Shown: positions 1 to 10,858 of the stretch, piece by piece
Layout of the letters: each line of letters opens with the position of its first letter
Position numbering within the stretch: the first letter of the stretch is position 1
From: Carya illinoinensis
Lineage: Eukaryota; Streptophyta; Magnoliopsida; Fagales; Juglandaceae
Length of the DNA stretch: 64,000 bases
Direction of reading: 5' to 3'
Assembly: GCF_018687715.1 (NCBI RefSeq)
Contig: NC_056762.1
Coordinates: forward strand, 30,926,864-30,990,863
Made by a program: the position numbers and the translations under genes
Notes under the pieces: generated by a model
What the model was told of the DNA's origin: nothing
The model's input: only the letters and a program-made list of their open reading frames with translations
Database searches by the model: none

Positions 1-1627
1 GAAGTCCATCTGGCCCAATATCTCGCCAGAAGTCCATCTGGCCCACGCCAAAAGTCCCATTTGGCCTCATAAACTATTATCCAATTTTAACCGTATGCAC
101 CATGACCTCCCCTAGGGGTCATCCGCACACCCTGGCTCCAGTGTCACACCGTAGAGTACCACCACGCATGTGACACCTAACGAGCGATGCCCAGTTCCGC
201 GCCCCGTGCGTGCGTAGCCAAGCATCCTCTAGCCCTCACCAGCGAAGGGCCACGGAGTCGGTGAGTAGGGCGATGCCCGGTTCCGCGCCCAGCGCGTTCG
301 TAGCCAAGCATCCCCTAGCCCCGCTCCCGTCATCGCTCTCGACAACTTAGGGGACATCACTCAGTTTATTCCGCTCCCGAGTGACCAGAAGAGCTCCACC
401 GAGATAATAACCCATCCCGGCTTGGGCTCGTGATACACACGCACCCGCAATACACTTACGCCAAAACACAGGCTTTTCACATAAATCCTCAAACACACGT
501 GCATGCACCATGTAATGCCATAACAATGCATAATAAAATAATCCAACAATCATAAATCAAATAAACAGGCAACTCCGTCCTCCATCCATCCGACCCCCGA
601 AACTCCTCGGACTCAGTCCGGAATCAACAACCAACAACAGTAAATAATTGAATGAGCAATATATATTAAAATCTGAAAATAGGGTTTGGAAAATACTTAC
701 AGCGCTATACGGTAATTTTAGAAAACAAGCGGCGTCACAAACGGCGGAAAAACAACAACGTCACAGTGAAAATTCACTGTGGCCGTGGGTTGCGAAAAAC
801 CCACTTTTGAACGGGGACAAACTAGGACACGAGATTGATAGGGTATGGTCTAGGGATGGTTGTGAAGCTATTGGAAGTGATGAACGGCCGTGGGTGGCGG
901 CGGAATCGCCGGAAAATGGCCGAAATACCCAAATCGGAAAACAAGCTCGTAGGAGCTACTCCGGTGGTCGTTGGAGGCCGGAAATGGGTGGGTTAGGACG
1001 GCAAGGGACCGATGATGAAGTGGTGAAGAAATGGTGGCCGGAGGTGGAGCGACGGTGGCGGATCGGAGCCAAAACCGTGAGGCTTTGTTGGGCTTTTTCC
1101 GGCCAAATGGCCGGCCGGTTGGGGGTGAGCTTGGGTGGGGTGGTGCACCGGAGGGAGGGGAAGAGAATGGGACCGGTGGGGGGCCGAACGGTGGCCGGAC
1201 GGCGGCGGTCTGAGCTGAAGAAGGGGACGCCGGCGTGAGGGAGAGGGAGGAGAGAGAGAGAGCTCGGGGGGGTCCGAACGCGGGGAGAGAGAAGAGAGAA
1301 AAAGAAAAAAGAAAAAAAAGAAAAAGAAAGGAAAAAGAAAAGAAGAAGGAAAAAGAAAAAGGAAAAAGAAAAAAGAAAGGAAAAAAGAAAAGAAGTGTAG
1401 AAAAAAGAGGAGATCTAATCCTCATTCGGAAAACAAAACTAAACCGCCAAAAAGAGATTAAAATCACAAAACAACTAAAAGAAATAAAACACAACCTCAA
1501 ATAAATTAAATTAAATAAAAAAAAAACCAATTTTAAAACGCAAATAAATTAAAATAAATAACTGATATATTAATTAAAATAAAAACAATTATTTCAGCGA
1601 AAATACACTCAAAAGCGGGTCATCACA
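1..1627 (-). repeat. 3' LTR of the Tekay-type element, partial
   Basis: This stretch matches 7328-8954 base for base except for about 30 substitutions. About 557 bp of the LTR lie to the left of the window. In element orientation it begins TGTGATGACCCGC (at 1627). It contains a long purine-rich stretch at 1245-1400 (AG-only tract on the + strand) and AT-rich sequence at 1500-1600. Open frames here are low-complexity artefacts of that tract. Confidence 0.95.
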
Positions 1628-1640
1628 TCCTCCCCTCCTT
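1628..1640 (-). other. Polypurine tract of the Tekay-type element
   Basis: On the minus strand this reads AAGGAGGGGAGGA and lies immediately before the LTR terminus TGTGATGACC. This is the expected position and composition for the plus-strand DNA synthesis primer. Confidence 0.85.
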
Positions 1641-1744
1641 AAAAACAATTTCGTCCTCGAAATTGCAAATCAACCCCCAACTTAAAGCAAGCCACATAAA
1701 CGCTCATAAACCAACTGAGATCAAGGTTAAAATACATACCTTCA

Positions 1745-4700
1745 TCATTCGAACAAATACGGGTACTGCTCCCTCATGTCCGCTGCTCGCTCCCAAGAGA
1801 AGTCTTGAGCTAACGGATCTCCCCAAGCCACTTTAACTAAAGGTATCGTCTTGGACCTCAACTGTTGCTCCTTCCAATCCAAAATCTGCGACGGAACAAC
1901 TTCGTAAGTGAGATCCGGTTGCAACTGAATACCTGCTGGGTCGACGAAACGTGGCTCTTGCTGTCCAAAACTCTTCTTCAGGGATGATACGTGGAAGACA
2001 TCATGAACATCCCCAAAATAATCTGGCAAAGCAACCCTATAGGCGACGGACCCTACTCTTTCCAGAATCTGAAAAGGGCCGACGTACCTCGGATCTAGTT
2101 TCCTTTTCTTACCAAAACGCTTAACACCTCTCATGGGAGAGACTTTAAGATAAACCCAATCACCAACTTCAAAAGACAACTCTCTCCTCCGGGTGTCAGC
2201 GTAGCTTTTCTGGCGACTCTGAGCTGCCGCCATTTTGTCTCTGATGATCCGGACTTGGCTTTGCATTTCTTGAATTATTTCGGGTCCAATTACCCTACTC
2301 TCCCCAACTTCATCCCAACACAAGGGCGACCTACACTTTCTCCCATAAAGAGCTTCATAGGGAGCCATCTGAATGGTCGCATGGAAGCTGTTATTGTAGG
2401 CAAACTCAATGAGCGGCAAATGATTTTCCCAACTCCCTTGGAATTCCAGGACACATGCTCGCAACATGTCTTCCAGGGTCTGTATGGTGCGCTCTGACTG
2501 GTCGTCTGTCTGCGGGTGATAAGCAGTACTGAACTTCAACTTAGTACCCAAAGCTGCCTGCAAACTCTTCCAGAACTGCGACGTAAACCTCGGGTCTCGA
2601 TCCGACACTATACTCTTTGGTACGCCGTGTAGTCGCACTATCTCCTTGACATACAAACGGGTCAACTTACCCAAAGAGTCGGTGTTATTAACAGGCAGAA
2701 AATGAGCGCTCTTCGTTAACCGATCCACAATCACCCAAACAGAATTCTTCCCACTAGGTGTTCTCGGCAAACCCACTACGAAGTCCATCGTGATATCATC
2801 CCATTTCCACTCAGGAATAGGGAGGGGTTGGAGCATACCTGCAGGTCTCTGATGCTCGGCCTTCACCTGACGGCATGTGTGACATTTCTCAACATATAAG
2901 GCGATGTCCTTCTTCATTCCATCCCACCAGAAATTTTTCTTCAAGTCTCGATACATCTTTGTACTGCTGGGATGAACTGAATACGGGGCCGCATGAGCTT
3001 CCGCCATGATCCGTTCTTTGAAATCTGAGTCCTTTGGGACCACTCTGCGATCTCGGAACCGAAGTATTCCATCACCATCCATGCTATAGTGCAACGGCCC
3101 TCGAGACTTTCGGACTCTTTTCCTGATGTTCAGCAGCTTCGGATCCTTTCTTTGGAGAGCTTTCAATTCTTCAAAATCAGTTACCCGAATATCAAGAACT
3201 GAAGACAAAATCTCTACTTGCTGCGAACTCTCTATAAGGAGCCTTCTCATCCCACAAAGCAACGATTCCAATTCTGACGGCTCGGCTTCATCTTCCAAGT
3301 GTGACTTCCGGTTCAAAGCATCAGCAACTATATTAGCCTTCCCCGGGTGGTTCTTGATCTCACACTAATAGTCACTGATTAGTTCCAGCCAACGCCTCTG
3401 CCTCATATTCAGATTTTTCTGGGAAAACAAATGCTTCAAGCTCTTGTGATCAGTAAATACCTCGCAAGCTTCCCCATACAAGAAGTGCCGCCAGATCTTA
3501 AGGGCAAAAACAATCGCAGCCAATTCTAGATCATGCGTCGGATAATTCTTTTCATGGTCCTTTAACTGTCGAGATGCATAGGCTACAACCCGTCCTTCCT
3601 GCATAAGGACACAACCCAAGCCAAACTTAGACGCATCGCTGAAGACTACGAAAGGCTTATGTGGTTCTGGGAGTGCTAACACTGGTGCCGTTGTCAACTT
3701 GTTCTTCAATTCCTGGAAGCTTTTCTCACACTTCTCTGACCACACAAATTCTGTATTCTTCCGAGTCAAAGCTGTGAGAGGTCCGGATAGGCGAGCAAAA
3801 CCCTCTACAAATCTTCGGTAGTATCCGGCGAGCCCCAAGAAACTCCGGATCTCGCGCACTGTAGTTGGGCGTGGCCAGGACAAAATGGCTTCTACCTTAC
3901 TAGGATCAACTGCCACTCCGCCCCGGGAAATTACATGCCCAAGAAATTTAACTTCTTCCAACCAGAACTCACACTTGCTGAGCTTGGCGTATAGCTGGTG
4001 TTCTCTCAATCTCTCAAGTACCAGACTAAGATGATACACATGCTCTTCAACATCTCGGGAATAAATCAGTATATCATCAATAAATACTACCACAAAGGAA
4101 TCCAGGTAAGGTTGAAACACCCTATTCATTAAATCCATGAAGGCAGCAGGAGCATTAGCCAACCCAAACGGCATCACCTTAAATTCATAATGCCCATACC
4201 TCGACCTGAAAGCAGTTTTAGGCACATCCTGGTCTCTGATTCTCAGCTAGTAGTATCCCGACCTCAGATCAATCTTAGAGAACACGGCTGCTCCTTGAAG
4301 CTGGTCAAACAAATCATCAATCCGCGGGAGAGAGTATTTATTTTTGATGGTCACCTTATTCAATTCCCGATAGTCAATGCACATACGGAGGGTTCCATCT
4401 TTCTTCTTAACAAATAAAACTGGTGCACCCCACGGCGACGTACTAGGCTGAATAAATCCCTTCTCTACCAGTTCTTGCAACTGAGTCTTCAACTCTTTCA
4501 ATTCAGCCAGTGCCATGCGATAAGGAGCTTTATGCACAGGAGCCGCTCCAGGTTCCAAGTCTATAACAAACTCCATCTCCCGAATAGGGGGTAGTCCGGG
4601 CAAGTCATCCACAAACACATCGGGGAATTCCTCCACAACTGGAATGTCTGCCAAAGACTTCTTCTCAGACGGCGTGGACACCATCTGCACCAAGAATGCA

Positions 4701-6489
4701 TCCGCTCCCCATGCAATCTCTCGTCTTGCCTGAATCGCCGATATAATTATCGGTTTCTCTTTTAATCTACTCCCCACAAATTCCAGACAATCACCATCTG
4801 AAAGTTGACAGCTAATTATCCGACTTCTGCAATTAATACTCGCAGAATATCGGTATAGCCAATCCATTCCGAGGATAATATCAAAACCCAACAGCTTGAA
4901 CACCACCAAATCCGCATCCAAGAATCTTCCCTCAAAATTTAACGGGCATCCCAAAGCAACCTTGGAACACCACACCATCTCACCATCGGGTAGAGCCACT
5001 ACCATAGACTTCGGCAACGGCTCTGTGACCAAATTACACACCCGAGCAAACGTGGAAGACACAAACGATCGTGAAGCACTGGAATCAAACAAAGTACAAG
5101 CATAAAACTCATACAAACGGACTCTTCCTGAACCAAACACACAACCCATGAAATCCAAAAAAAACAACGAAGAAACCAAATGCACCAAAAATTAAATCCA
5201 ACTTAAAAATTAAATTAATTTATACCTGTGATTACTCCAGCATCATGGGTCGCTGGTGCTTCATCATCCACCTCTCCGGGTGTGACAGCATAAACCCGGG
5301 CTTGCACTGCTTGTCTTGGGTTGGTTCTTCCGCCGTGTCTACCTCCACGGCTTCCTTAAACTCTGACGGGGCAATCCCGAGCAATATGTCCCACTTGGCC
5401 GCACCGATAACACTGGGGTCCGCTACTCGTCCGACACTCGCCCTCATGAGCTCTATTACAAGCTCCACAAACAGGCATACGTCCTCCCATGCGAACACTT
5501 GAGGATGCTTGAGGTCGAGTTCTGGTCCGCTGAACAAATTTCTGAGGCGAACCCGAGCTGCTTCCTTTACCAGAAAAACTCCGCCTCTTTTGCCCTGGAG
5601 GGGAGCCCATACTCAGATTATTTTCCCGCTCTATAAGGGTGGCCACATCCACTAACTCCTAAAAAGTGGATATCCGATGGCTGACCACCATACGGCGTAT
5701 GTCATGACGCAGCCCCTCCTGGAAACGATCTGCTCGCATCTCCTCAGTGGCGACAAGGTGAGGAGCAAACCGCTCATGTTCTATGAACCTCCGGGCGTAC
5801 AGCTCCACTGTCGCGCCCCCTTGGACCAGATTGGAGAACTCTCTTGCCTTTTGCTTCCTTACCGATGCGGGAAAGAAGCGGTCATTGAACTCCTTCTTGA
5901 AACGCTGCCAGGTCACCGCAGCGAAAGATCCCAGTTCAGATTCCAACAGCACCCTCTTGATATCCCACCAATCAGAAGCGGTACCTTGCAAGAGATAGCT
6001 GGCGTAAAGTACTTGCTGTGCCTCAGTGCACCCACACACCTCAAAAGTCTTCTCCAGATCTTTGATCCATTTTCCAGCCTGAATTGGATCCTCATTTCCC
6101 GTGAAGTGTGGAGTCCTATGCGCCAAGAAGCGCTCATAGGTGCATCCGGCTTGCACCATGCTACTGGACCCTCCTGGATACATCCAAGGCCCTCCCTGAT
6201 ATGGCCAGGGACCTCCTGGTTGTGGCCAATACCCTCCTTGTTGCGGACAAGGCTCTCCTGACGGTGGATAAGGCCCTCCTGATGGTGGACAAGGCCCTCC
6301 TGATGGTGGCCAAGGACCCCCTTGTGGTGGCCAAGGTCCTTGTGGTGGCCAAGGCCCTGCCTGTTGAGACCTCGCACTCTGTTGCATAAACTCCGTCATC
6401 TGCCGAATTGCTTCGGCTATGGAGTCATCCCTGGAGGTATTGTTCTGTGGTTCCTGACTATTTTTCCTTGGTCTCCCTGGTCTCCCCAT
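1745..6489 (-). pseudogene. gag-pol polyprotein of the Tekay-type element, four in-frame stops
   Basis: The start at 6489 (MGRPGRPRKN) opens a Gag with a Pro/Gly/Trp tandem region (6160-6390), a Retrotrans_gag domain (YERFLAH..WWDIKRV..FFPASVRKQKAREF) and a CCHC knuckle (CYRCGQVGHIARDC, near 5380-5420). Then come an aspartic protease (LFDSSAS), RT (FIDD box, [12 protein letters not shown]), RNase H, integrase (HTCRQ zinc end, SDRDPRF, PQTDDQSE) and a chromodomain-like tail ending at 1745. If 5128-5225 is removed as an intron, one frame of 1549 codons runs throughout. It is broken only by stops at 5659-5661 (TAG), 5356-5358 (TAA), 4247-4249 (TAG) and 3365-3367 (TAG). The protease D-S-G reads DSS, and the integrase PQTDGQ motif reads PQTDDQ. 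The leader upstream of 6489 is T-rich and open but unlike any Gag, so the MGRPG start is preferred. Confidence 0.92.
5128..5225 (-). other. Candidate 98-nt intron between the Gag zinc knuckle and protease
   Basis: On the minus strand the donor is ACAG|GTATAAATT at 5225 and the acceptor is TTTGGTTCAG|GAAG ending at 5128. The interior is T-rich and 98 nt long, within the usual size range of small plant introns. Removing it joins the Gag tail (..GVITG) to the protease entry ([15 protein letters not shown]) in exact frame (phase 1). Without removal, Gag ends at a TAA at 5215-5217, and Pol can only start at an ATG inside the insert. This is inferred from sequence alone; no transcript is available. 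Confidence 0.6.
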
Positions 6490-6750
6490 TTTCCTGTCAC
6501 AACACCACTCTTGACCCTCCTTTAAGAAAACAAATAAAACCATCATAAAACCAACAAAACAAAAAACAGCACTACACAGCAAGAAACAAAAGGAACCAGC
6601 ATGCCAAAACATAACTAAATAAAATAAAAACACGCAAACAAGCCCAAACAAATAAAACAAATAAAACAACTATACTTAACATATTTTTCAAAAACACAAC
6701 TTTAAAAACATTCTGGTACTACCTACGGGACATGTGGTTTTACCCAGAGC

Positions 6751-6768
6751 CAAACCGCTCTGATACCA
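6751..6768 (-). other. Primer binding site, initiator Met tRNA type
   Basis: On the minus strand this reads TGGTATCAGAGCGGTTTG, two bases inside the 5' LTR end at 6771. TGGTATCAGAGC is the standard plant retrotransposon complement to the 3' end of initiator methionine tRNA. Confidence 0.93.
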
Positions 6769-6770
6769 CC

Positions 6771-8954
6771 TGTGAGGCCCCCAAATCTCCACGCCCGAAC
6801 ATGGGGAAATTGAGACGTCCGGATGGTGACAACCCGGGTCACCATCCCATCGACGGGTGCCGAGTGTGTGCAAGGCAACATATGTGTACAGAGAAACACG
6901 CAGCAGATAACGAAAGTCGTAACTAAGTACCAGAATTTTTCTTAACGTAATACAAGCTGTTTAAAACATACATAGATACAATATTACAAAACACAAATAC
7001 AGTTTTGACAAATATAAAACACCACATCAGCAGCCCGACGGAGCCGCATCCTCGGGCTCAGCCTCCTCCTCCTCATCCTCATCTCCTGTACCAAAAGCTA
7101 TGGAACCAAAAATGGTACCGCAGGTAAGTAAAACCCAAACACTACCAGATAATAACACATATAGAACTCAAACAATATGCATGAACCATGCCCAATGCAC
7201 AAAACCCAAAGACACAGTTTTCCACACACACCAAAAACCCATTTGGCCCAAAAACACATCCTTTCCGAAAAACACGCCAAAAGTCACATTTGGCCGCCAA
7301 AAGTCCATTTGGCCCAATATCTTGCCAGAAGTCCATCTGGCTCAATATCTCGCCAGAAGTCCATCTGGCCCACGCCAAAAGTCCCATTTGGCCTCATAAA
7401 CCATTATCCAATTTTAACCGTATGCACCATGACCTCCCCTAGGGGTCATCCGCACACCCTGGCTCCAGTGTCACACCGTAGAGTACCACCACGCATGTGA
7501 CACCTAAAGAGCGATGCCCAGTTCCGCGCCCTGCGCGTGCGTAGCCAAGCATCCTCTAGCCCTCACTAGCGAAGGGCCAAGGAGTCGGTGAGTAGGGCGA
7601 TGCCCGGTTCCGCGCCCGGCGCGTTCGTAGCCAAGCATCCTCTAACCCCGCTCCCGTCATCGCTCTCGACAACTCAGGGGACATCACTCAGTTTATTCCG
7701 CTCCCGAGTGACCAGAGGAGCTCCACCGAGATAATAACCCATCCTGGCTTGGGCTCGTGATACACACGCACCCGCAATACACTTACGCCAAAACACAGGC
7801 TTTTCACATAAATCCTCAAACACACGTGCATGCACCATGTAATGCCATAACAATGCATAATAAAATAATCCAACAATCATAAATCAAATAAACAGGCAAC
7901 TCCGTCCTCCATCCATCCGACCCCCGAAACTCCTCGGAGTCAGTCCGGAATCAACAACCAACAACAGTAAATAATTGAATGAGCAATATATATTAAAATC
8001 TGAAAATAGGGTTTGAAAAATACTTACAGCGCTATACGGTAATTTTAGAAAACAAGCGGCGTCGCAAACGGCGGAAAAACAGCAACGTCACAGTGAAAAT
8101 TCACTGTGGCCGTGGGTTGTGAAAAACCCACTTTTGAACGGGGACAAACTAGGACACGAGATTGATAGGGTATGGTCTAGGGATGGTTGTGAAGCTATTG
8201 GAAGTGATGAACGGCCGTGGGTGGCGGCGGAATCGCCGGAAAATGGCCGAAATACCCAAATCGGAAAACAAGCTCGTAGGAGCTGCTCCGGTGGTCGTTG
8301 GAGGCCGGAAATGGGTGGGTTAGGACGGCAAGGGACCGGTGATGAAGTGGTGAAGAAATGGTGGCCGGAGGTGGAGCGACGGTGGCGGATCGGAGCCAAA
8401 ACCGTGCGGCTTTGTTGGGTTTTTTCCGGCCAAATGGCTGGCCGGTTGGGGGTGAGCTTGGGTGGGGTGGTGCACCGGAGGGAGGGGAAGAGAATGGGAC
8501 CGGTGGGAGGCCGAACGGTGGCCGGACGGCGGCGGTCTGAGCTGAAGAAGGGGACGCCGGCGTGAGGGAGAGGGAGGAGAGAGAGAGAGCTCGGGGGGGG
8601 TCCGAATGCGGGGAGAGAGAAGAGAGAAAAAGAAAAAAGAAAAAAAAGAAAAAGAAAGGAAAAAGAAAAGAAGAAGGAAAAAGAAAAAGGAAAAAGAAAA
8701 AAGAAAGGAAAAAAAGAAAAGAAGTGTAGGGAAAAGAGGAGATCTAATCCTCATCCGGAAAACAAAACTAAACCGCCAAAAAGAGATTAAAACCACAAAA
8801 CAACTAAAAGAAATAAAACACAACCTCAAATAAATGAAATTAAATAAAAAAAACCAATTTTAAAACGCAAATAAATTAAAATAAATAACTGATATATTAA
8901 TTAAAATAAAAACAATTATTTCAGCGAAAATACACTCAAAAGCGGGTCATCACA
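6771..8954 (-). repeat. 5' LTR of the Tekay-type element (2184 bp)
   Basis: It begins TGTGATGACCCGC at 8954 (minus strand) and ends GGGCCTCACA at 6771, giving TG..CA termini. The stretch near 7290-7390 holds short degenerate direct repeats built on AAAAGTCCATTTGGCCC and AGAAGTCCATCTGGCCC. The purine-rich tract lies at 8570-8730. Other open frames in the LTR are low-complexity shadows. Confidence 0.95.
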
Positions 8955-9400
8955 GTAACTTTAATGATATGATTTGGGAGGGTAGGACCCTGGAGTCTAT
9001 ATTTACTAATAGGGGATGTGGTCTCATCTATGACCAGTCGGGGCTTGCCCATCTTGTTGATTCCAGGTCACTAGAGGGAACATTGTTGACTACACTGAAC
9101 TGGCCTTCCAAGTCAATACTTATTGAGACAGTCATTAAGTTCAGTAACTTCATTGATATCATTTGGGAGGGTAGGACCCTGGAGTCTATATTTGCTGATA
9201 GGGGATGTGGTCTCATCTATGACCAGTCGGAGCTTGCCTATCTTGTTGACTCCAGGTCACTAGAGGGAACATTATTGACTACATTGAACTGGCCTCCCAG
9301 TTCAATACTTATTGAGATAGTCATTATGTTCAGTAACTTCAATGATATCATTTGGGAGGGTAGGACCCTGAGTCTATATTTACTGATAGGGTATGTGGTC
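8954..9400 (+). repeat. 189-bp tandem repeat, about 2.3 copies
   Basis: Units begin at 8954, 9143 and 9332 with AGTAACTTCAATGATATCAT or close variants. The third unit is partial. The period is exactly 63 codons, so the frame of the surrounding pseudogene is kept through the repeats. Confidence 0.9.
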
Positions 9401-10114
9401 TCATCCATGACTTGTTGGGGCTTGCCTATCTTAACCTATTGTACGAGTTTTATTAAGAAGTCAATAAGATAGGTGTTGCAGATGAGGCATTCACGTTCAT
9501 TGTATGGAGATGAGTATCACATTTTAGCTGACAAGATAGCTAAGATATTTCACATTTCTCGTGAGCTCAGTTCATATCTTGCATTGGAAGTGGTTTAGCA
9601 AGAGGATGGAATAAAGGAGCTCATAGAGCAAATTGTCCTAGAGGACGAGTTTTCCAATGAGAAGGTATATCAGTTGATGGTTGAGGATACATCTCCTCCT
9701 TATCATGGCAGCAAGGCCATCAGGCAGGTTGACTGCACAACATTCATTTAGGATGTTGGCGCTAATCGTCTCATATAACATAAACACAAAAAGCATACGA
9801 TAGATTTCGGCATCGATTGGGTTAGATTCATATTGCAATTGGCGAGAGGCTATCCAATTGATCTGCACCTATATTACTTATTCCAGATCATAAATGAGTC
9901 TAAGTACTTGCTAGGAAGTAGTCTGCCATTTGCACTAACGATCTCTATACTGGTTGTGTCTGTGGGAGTAGAGGTCACTTTGTCTGTTGGTAACAGCCTG
10001 ATAAATACCATTACCTTCGGCAAAATTGCTGGTCACCTCTGTACTAGGCAACAGTCAGAGCCTATGAGGGCACTAGTGTTTCACCCTCAGGGAGATGTAC
10101 AACCATCACCCTAA
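8957..10114 (+). pseudogene. Decayed plant transposon protein gene (Transposase_32-like)
   Basis: The N-terminal part (FNDIIWEGRTL..IFADRGCG) lines up with EFDELSWDQKTLRDVFVTRGWG of the intact protein at 50762-51988. The C-terminal part (LARGYPIDLHLYYLFQII..SLPFALTISIL) lines up with LARGEPIDLPLVIFERIR..NLPYGVIISRL of the same protein. Between about 9430 and 9800 several frames and stops are needed, so the gene is broken. A 189-bp unit is repeated inside the 5' part. The 5' end was removed by the gypsy insertion. No catalytic function is established for this protein family. Confidence 0.6.
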
Positions 10115-10479
10115 TAGTGCACATACAAATGAGGTTGCTGAAATTGTGCACACAGAGATCCGTGCTGCATTTATTGATATTTTTTGCATAGAGATATGTG
10201 CTATCATTGTTCATATTCTACCCATAGAGATCTCTGCAGCAATTCTTAAGTTGTGAATAAGCCTTGTCATTGATATTGAGTGGAGCATGAAGCCTCTCAT
10301 TGATTGACATAAACAGGGTGGATGCTTGTTTGAAGGAGCTAGGGCTAATTATTAGGACTCTGGGCCTGGACTAAATTAATTACTAGACATTAACTTTTGT
10401 TTTGTAACATATTTTACACAATGGGCATCACGTGGAAATATTTACACATGATCTATTTTTATATTTAATGAAACTAAAA

Positions 10480-10790
10480 CATTGTAAGTTCGAACGAGAA
10501 CTGAGTTTGAACATTTTCGTTCCAACAACATTGTCTCCATTCGAACGAAAAATTTTCAATTCCAACATCATCCAATAGTTCGCGCTTAAACTATATACAA
10601 TTATCTCGCCAAAATATCCATTCGAACTATAATTATAGGTTCAAATAAAAACTTATGTTAGTTTGAACAGTGTTCCATCAGTTCGAACAATAAATCGGTT
10701 TGCATAAGATATATTTTTGTCTCAAAATCTTCTATTTGAATGTCAAGTCTCTTATTCAAACGATAATCGGACTGTTAAGACTTTTTGAGA
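10480..10790. repeat. Subterminal cluster of degenerate TTCGAACG-type motifs
   Basis: Copies such as GTTCGAACGAG, ATTCGAACGA, ATTCGAACT, GTTCGAACA and TTTGAAC recur about every 20-40 bases on both strands. They occupy the 380 bp inside the CACTA-like terminus at 10858. The same motif class fills the subterminal DNA of the element at 50275-53160. Confidence 0.7.
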
Positions 10791-10858
10791 TGAACAGATT
10801 ATTTCATCCTTAAAAGTGACTTTTAGATAGTACAACGAATTATATTTTTGTTATAGTG

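Larger units (their letters stand above)
1..8954 (-). mobile_element. Ty3/gypsy LTR retrotransposon, Tekay/Del type, left LTR truncated by window edge
   Basis: The element reads leftward. Two long direct repeats (1-1627 and 6771-8954) flank a 5.1-kb internal region holding a primer binding site, gag, protease, RT, RNase H, integrase and a polypurine tract, in gypsy order. A chromodomain-like tail after integrase (ILDWKEQQLRSK..IPLVKV) is typical of the Tekay/Del chromovirus group. Aligned by eye over 1627 bp, the LTRs differ at about 30 substitutions plus a few homopolymer indels (about 98% identity), so the insertion is fairly young. The right LTR abuts a decayed transposon gene at 8955, so the element was inserted into that older element. 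The far target-site copy lies outside the window. Nonsense codons in gag-pol mean this copy is not autonomous as it stands. Confidence 0.95.
8955..10858 (+). mobile_element. Right-hand remnant of a CACTA-like element carrying a Transposase_32-type gene
   Basis: The right border ends TTTTTGTTATAGTG at 10858, the reverse complement of a CACTATAACAAAAA terminus, followed inward by AAAGTCACTTTTA. Left of it lie a cluster of TTCGAACG-like motifs (10480-10790) and a decayed protein gene (8957-10114). This order (gene 3' end, motif cluster, CACTA-like end) is the same as in the element at 50275-53160. The left part is missing because the gypsy element inserted at 8954/8955. Family membership is inferred from this shared layout and from protein similarity. 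Confidence 0.6.

Noticed and set aside
868..1530. A 220-codon minus-strand ORF in the left LTR, with a twin at 8320-8829
   Set aside because: It is driven by the purine/pyrimidine tract, has Phe/Ser/Leu low-complexity sequence and lies wholly inside LTRs.
6108..6389. Plus-strand ORFs with repeated VDKALLMVDKALL-like sequence
   Set aside because: They are shadows of the Gag Pro/Gly/Trp repeat on the other strand.
6751..6768. Possible tRNA gene from the initiator-tRNA-like sequence
   Set aside because: Only the 18-nt primer complement is present; there is no cloverleaf. No tRNA or rRNA gene was recognised anywhere in the window.
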